From Aminobacter ciceronei (lineage in GTDB: Bacteria; Pseudomonadota; Alphaproteobacteria; Rhizobiales; Rhizobiaceae), in assembly GCF_014138625.1 (NCBI RefSeq), contig NZ_JACJHY010000027.1:1-64000 (forward strand): DNA of 64,000 nucleotides, in the 5' to 3' direction. Below, piece by piece: positions 61,598 to 64,000 of the stretch; positions within the stretch are counted from its first letter, which is position 1, and each line of letters opens with the position of its first letter. The position numbers and the translations under genes were made by a program. The notes below the pieces were generated by a model. The model was given only the letters and a program-made list of their open reading frames with translations, was not told where the DNA came from and ran no database searches.

Positions 61598-62548
61598 TCA
61601 ACGGCGTCCGAGCGCGCTTGACCTGAGATTGTCGAGCAACACGGCGAGCAGCAGGATCACGCCACGGACGATGTACTGATAAAACGCCGGGATGTTGAGC
61701 AGGTTCATGACATTCTCGGCGATACCCATGATCATGACCCCGACGATCACGCCGGCGATGGCCGCGCGGCCACCGGCCAGCGAAACGCCGCCGAGCACGC
61801 AGGCCGAGATGACCGACAGCTCCAGGCCGATGGCCGCATTGGGCTGGCCCGAGGTGATGCGCGATGCGAGCAGGATACCGGCGATGGCGCAGACCATGCC
61901 TTGCAGGGTGAAGATCCAGATACGCGTCCAGTCGACATTGACGCCAGCCAGACGCGACGCCTCGGGATTGCCGCCAATGGCCAGCGTGTTCTTGCCGAAG
62001 ACGGTGCGGTTGAGCACAAAGCCAAACACCACAAACAGGATCGCCAGCACCCAGATCGGCGTTGGAATGCCGAGCAGCTTGGACAGCGCGAGCTGATAGA
62101 AATTCGGATCATTGATGCCGACGGCCCGGCCGTCGGAGGCAATCAGCGCGAGGCCGCGCACGATCTGCATGGTTGCCAGCGTGGTGATCAGCGCGTTGAT
62201 GCGGAATTTGGCAATGACCACACCGTTGATCAGGCCGACGGCGCCACCGCAGAGAAGGGCCGCGAGGATCCCGACCATGATCGAACCGGTGGCATTCGAG
62301 GCCATGACGGCGACCATGCCGGCAAAAGCGACGATCGAACCGACCGATAGATCGAAATCCCGCGCCGCCAGGCAGAACATCATCGTGCAGGCGACGATGC
62401 CGACAGTGACGACCGACTGCAGCAGGCCGAGCATATTGCGCTCGGTCAGGAAGTTCGGGACGAAGATCGACACCAGCGCAAAGGCCAGAACGAAGATCAC
62501 GACGAGGCCCTGGTCGCCGAGCAGTATCTTCTTGAAAGAGTTTGTCAT
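61598..62548 (-). CDS. sugar ABC transporter permease (AraH/RbsC-like)
   Basis: A 316-residue BPD_transp_2 permease. About nine to ten hydrophobic helices are visible. The family loop is LAARDFDLSVGSIVAFAG near residue 60, and NPEASRLAGVNVDWTRIWIF is the EAA-like cytosolic loop that meets the ATPase. The end LDNLRSSALGRR is typical. ATG 62548 is used; the frame is open further upstream. It lies 11 bp past the ATPase stop. Confidence 0.92.
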   Translation of the reverse strand: MTNSFKKILLGDQGLVVIFVLAFALVSIFVPNFLTERNMLGLLQSVVTVGIVACTMMFCLAARDFDLSVGSIVAFAGMVAVMASNATGSIMVGILAALLCGGAVGLINGVVIAKFRINALITTLATMQIVRGLALIASDGRAVGINDPNFYQLALSKLLGIPTPIWVLAILFVVFGFVLNRTVFGKNTLAIGGNPEASRLAGVNVDWTRIWIFTLQGMVCAIAGILLASRITSGQPNAAIGLELSVISACVLGGVSLAGGRAAIAGVIVGVMIMGIAENVMNLLNIPAFYQYIVRGVILLLAVLLDNLRSSALGRR

Positions 62549-62559
62549 GCTCAGTCCCC

Positions 62560-64000
62560 TCAGGATGCGATTGCGTCTGGCGTCTTCTTGTCGGGAAGCG
62601 CTGCTGCCAGGATTGCGCGCTCGCTGAAATCGTTGCGGTCGATGTGCGCCGAGATGCGGCCGCCGCACATGACCAGGATGCGGTCGCAGATGCCCATTAC
62701 CTCCGGCAGTTCGCTGGAGACGACGATGATCGCCATGCCCTGCTCGGCGAGCTGGTAGAGGATTTCGTAGATTTCGGATTTGGCGCCGACATCGATACCG
62801 CGGGTCGGCTCGTCGACGATAAGGACGCGGACGCCCTGTTCGGACAGCCAGCGGCCGAGAATGACCTTCTGCTGGTTACCACCGGACAGGTTCAGGATGT
62901 CCTGCTTGCGCGAAGGCGTGCGGACCTTGAGCTTCTTGATATAGGTCTCGGCGATTTCGGCTTCCTTGCGCGCATTGAGGATGCCGAAGCGGGTGTTGTG
63001 GCGACGCGAGGAAATGTTGATGTTCTCCTCGAGCGACCGTCCCTGGATGATGCCGTCATGCTTGCGGTCTTCGGAGCACAGCACGATGCCCGCGCGTATC
63101 GCCTGGCGCGGGTCGACGGCGTGCACTGCCTGTCCATCGATTTTGATCGTTCCGCTGCTGCGCGTGTCGGCACCATAGACCAGACGCATCAATTCGGAGC
63201 GGCCGGCACCGATCAGTCCGAAGAAGCCTAGAATTTCTCCAGCCCTCGCCTCGAAGCTCGCCGGTTGCACGAGCTTCTCGCCGGCGATGCCTTCAGCCTT
63301 CAGCCTGACATCGCCCACCGTTCGGGCGCGCCAGCCCCAGACATTGGAGATCTCGCGACCGACCATCTCCGCCACCACCTGTTCGCGCGTGACGTTTTCG
63401 AGACTCGGGTGATGGGCGGCCAGCTTGCCGTCGCGCAGCACGGTCAGGCTGTCGCAGAGCCGAAACACCTCGTCGAGGCGATGGGAGATGTAGAGAATGA
63501 CCTTGCCTTCGGCGCGCAGGCGCTCGATCAGGCTGAAGAGAATTTCGCTTTCGCGCGACGACAACGACGACGTCGGCTCGTCCAACGCGATGACGCGTGC
63601 ATCGAGCATGATCGCCTTGGCGATCTCGACCATTTGCCGCTCGCCGATCGACAGCGTCTTGACCTTGCGGCGCGGGTCGATGTCGATGCCTGCAGATTTC
63701 AGCTTGTCGCCGACCTCCGAAAACATCTGTCGTGACTGGATGACACCGGCATTGGCCGGAAAGCGGCCGAGCCGCAGGTTTTCCGCGACGGTAAGCTCCG
63801 GAACCAGCTGCAGTTCCTGGTGAATGACGATGACGCCGGCATGAAAGGCGTCACGCGTCGAGGCATATTTCTGGACCTGGCCGTCGATGATGATGTCGCC
63901 GCCATCTGCATGCTGGTCGCCCGAGAGGACCCGGATCATCGTCGACTTGCCGGCGCCGTTTTCGCCCATCAGGCCATGGACGGCCCCCTTTGCGACGGAA
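62560..64000 (-). CDS. sugar ABC transporter ATPase (AraG/RbsA-like), 5' end outside the window
   Basis: A double-ATPase carbohydrate transport protein, with at least 480 residues in the window. Walker A of the first domain (MGENGAGKST) is at the right edge, and its upstream part (SVAKGAVHGL) continues beyond base 64000. The signature is LSIGERQMVEIAKAI in domain 1 and LSGGNQQKVILGRWL in domain 2. Domain 2 carries the expected modified Walker A. The first few codons and probably the binding-protein gene lie to the right. Together with the permease it makes a high-affinity sugar importer. Confidence 0.9.
   Translation of the reverse strand, partial: SVAKGAVHGLMGENGAGKSTMIRVLSGDQHADGGDIIIDGQVQKYASTRDAFHAGVIVIHQELQLVPELTVAENLRLGRFPANAGVIQSRQMFSEVGDKLKSAGIDIDPRRKVKTLSIGERQMVEIAKAIMLDARVIALDEPTSSLSSRESEILFSLIERLRAEGKVILYISHRLDEVFRLCDSLTVLRDGKLAAHHPSLENVTREQVVAEMVGREISNVWGWRARTVGDVRLKAEGIAGEKLVQPASFEARAGEILGFFGLIGAGRSELMRLVYGADTRSSGTIKIDGQAVHAVDPRQAIRAGIVLCSEDRKHDGIIQGRSLEENINISSRRHNTRFGILNARKEAEIAETYIKKLKVRTPSRKQDILNLSGGNQQKVILGRWLSEQGVRVLIVDEPTRGIDVGAKSEIYEILYQLAEQGMAIIVVSSELPEVMGICDRILVMCGGRISAHIDRNDFSERAILAAALPDKKTPDAIAS

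Overview
The window looks like the chromosome of a Mesorhizobium- or Aminobacter-like alphaproteobacterium (Hyphomicrobiales, Phyllobacteriaceae). It is GC-rich and tightly packed. It carries a split rhizobial F0 operon (atpI-atpB-atpE-b'-b), an SbmA/BacA peptide importer, many LysR/GntR/Lrp regulators and several sugar/peptide ABC systems. The species assignment is inferred from gene content only. No rRNA, tRNA, CRISPR array or prophage was found.

Region by region. 1-100: tail of an IS5-type transposase. 0.1-3.1 kb: glycosyltransferase, a SplB-like radical SAM protein behind a textbook alphaproteobacterial LexA box, RNase HII and a DUF4180 protein. 3.2-5.9 kb: ATP synthase F0 genes. 6.1-9.6 kb: a SleB-type cell-wall hydrolase and the der/TPR pair. 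9.6-14.9 kb: intergenic repeat mosaic, polysaccharide deacetylase, SbmA, MAPEG protein, LysR with a DUF1127-like partner, ArsC/Spx-like protein. 15.0-19.8 kb: a four-gene translationally coupled operon (FrhB-like Fe-S protein, PLP aminotransferase, SMP-30 lactonase, RidA-like protein) with a perfect 16-bp palindrome in front and a LysR gene upstream. 20-26 kb: MarR, flavin reductase, GntR, amidohydrolase, a frameshifted 2'-5' RNA ligase behind a second LexA box, a DmpA-type peptidase and a NudK-like hydrolase.

26-31 kb: 45-bp tandem repeats, an orphan amino-acid-binding protein, a 1016-residue APH kinase / M23 / class III PLP enzyme fusion and a divergent Lrp regulator. 31-35 kb: Tat-exported alpha/beta hydrolase, frameshifted MFS pump, LysR, and a deformylase-like protein lacking its metal ligands. 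35.1-46.6 kb: a ten-gene D-peptide module. It contains a D-aminopeptidase, a complete Dpp-type ABC transporter, a D-aminoacylase, a CobW GTPase and an M81 peptidase, with a divergent XRE-cupin regulator.

46.7-52.2 kb is the most eroded stretch: MFS pump, frameshifted CPBP protease, a fragment duplicated from the nearby flavin monooxygenase, a serine hydrolase with a small exported protein, a truncated DUF2975 gene and the intact monooxygenase. 52.4-54.0 kb encodes a globin-coupled chemoreceptor with a C-terminal WxxF tether. 54.0-54.8 kb is decayed DNA with the tail of an ABC ATPase.

54.8-64.0 kb is a sugar operon: AraGH-type ABC transporter, aldose epimerase, SDR dehydrogenase, KDGal kinase (DgoK), KDPGal aldolase (DgoA), SMP-30 lactonase, IlvD/Edd dehydratase and a DHDPS-family lyase. 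It fits a De Ley-Doudoroff route for D-galactose, probably with a side route for a pentose such as L-arabinose. It runs off the right edge.
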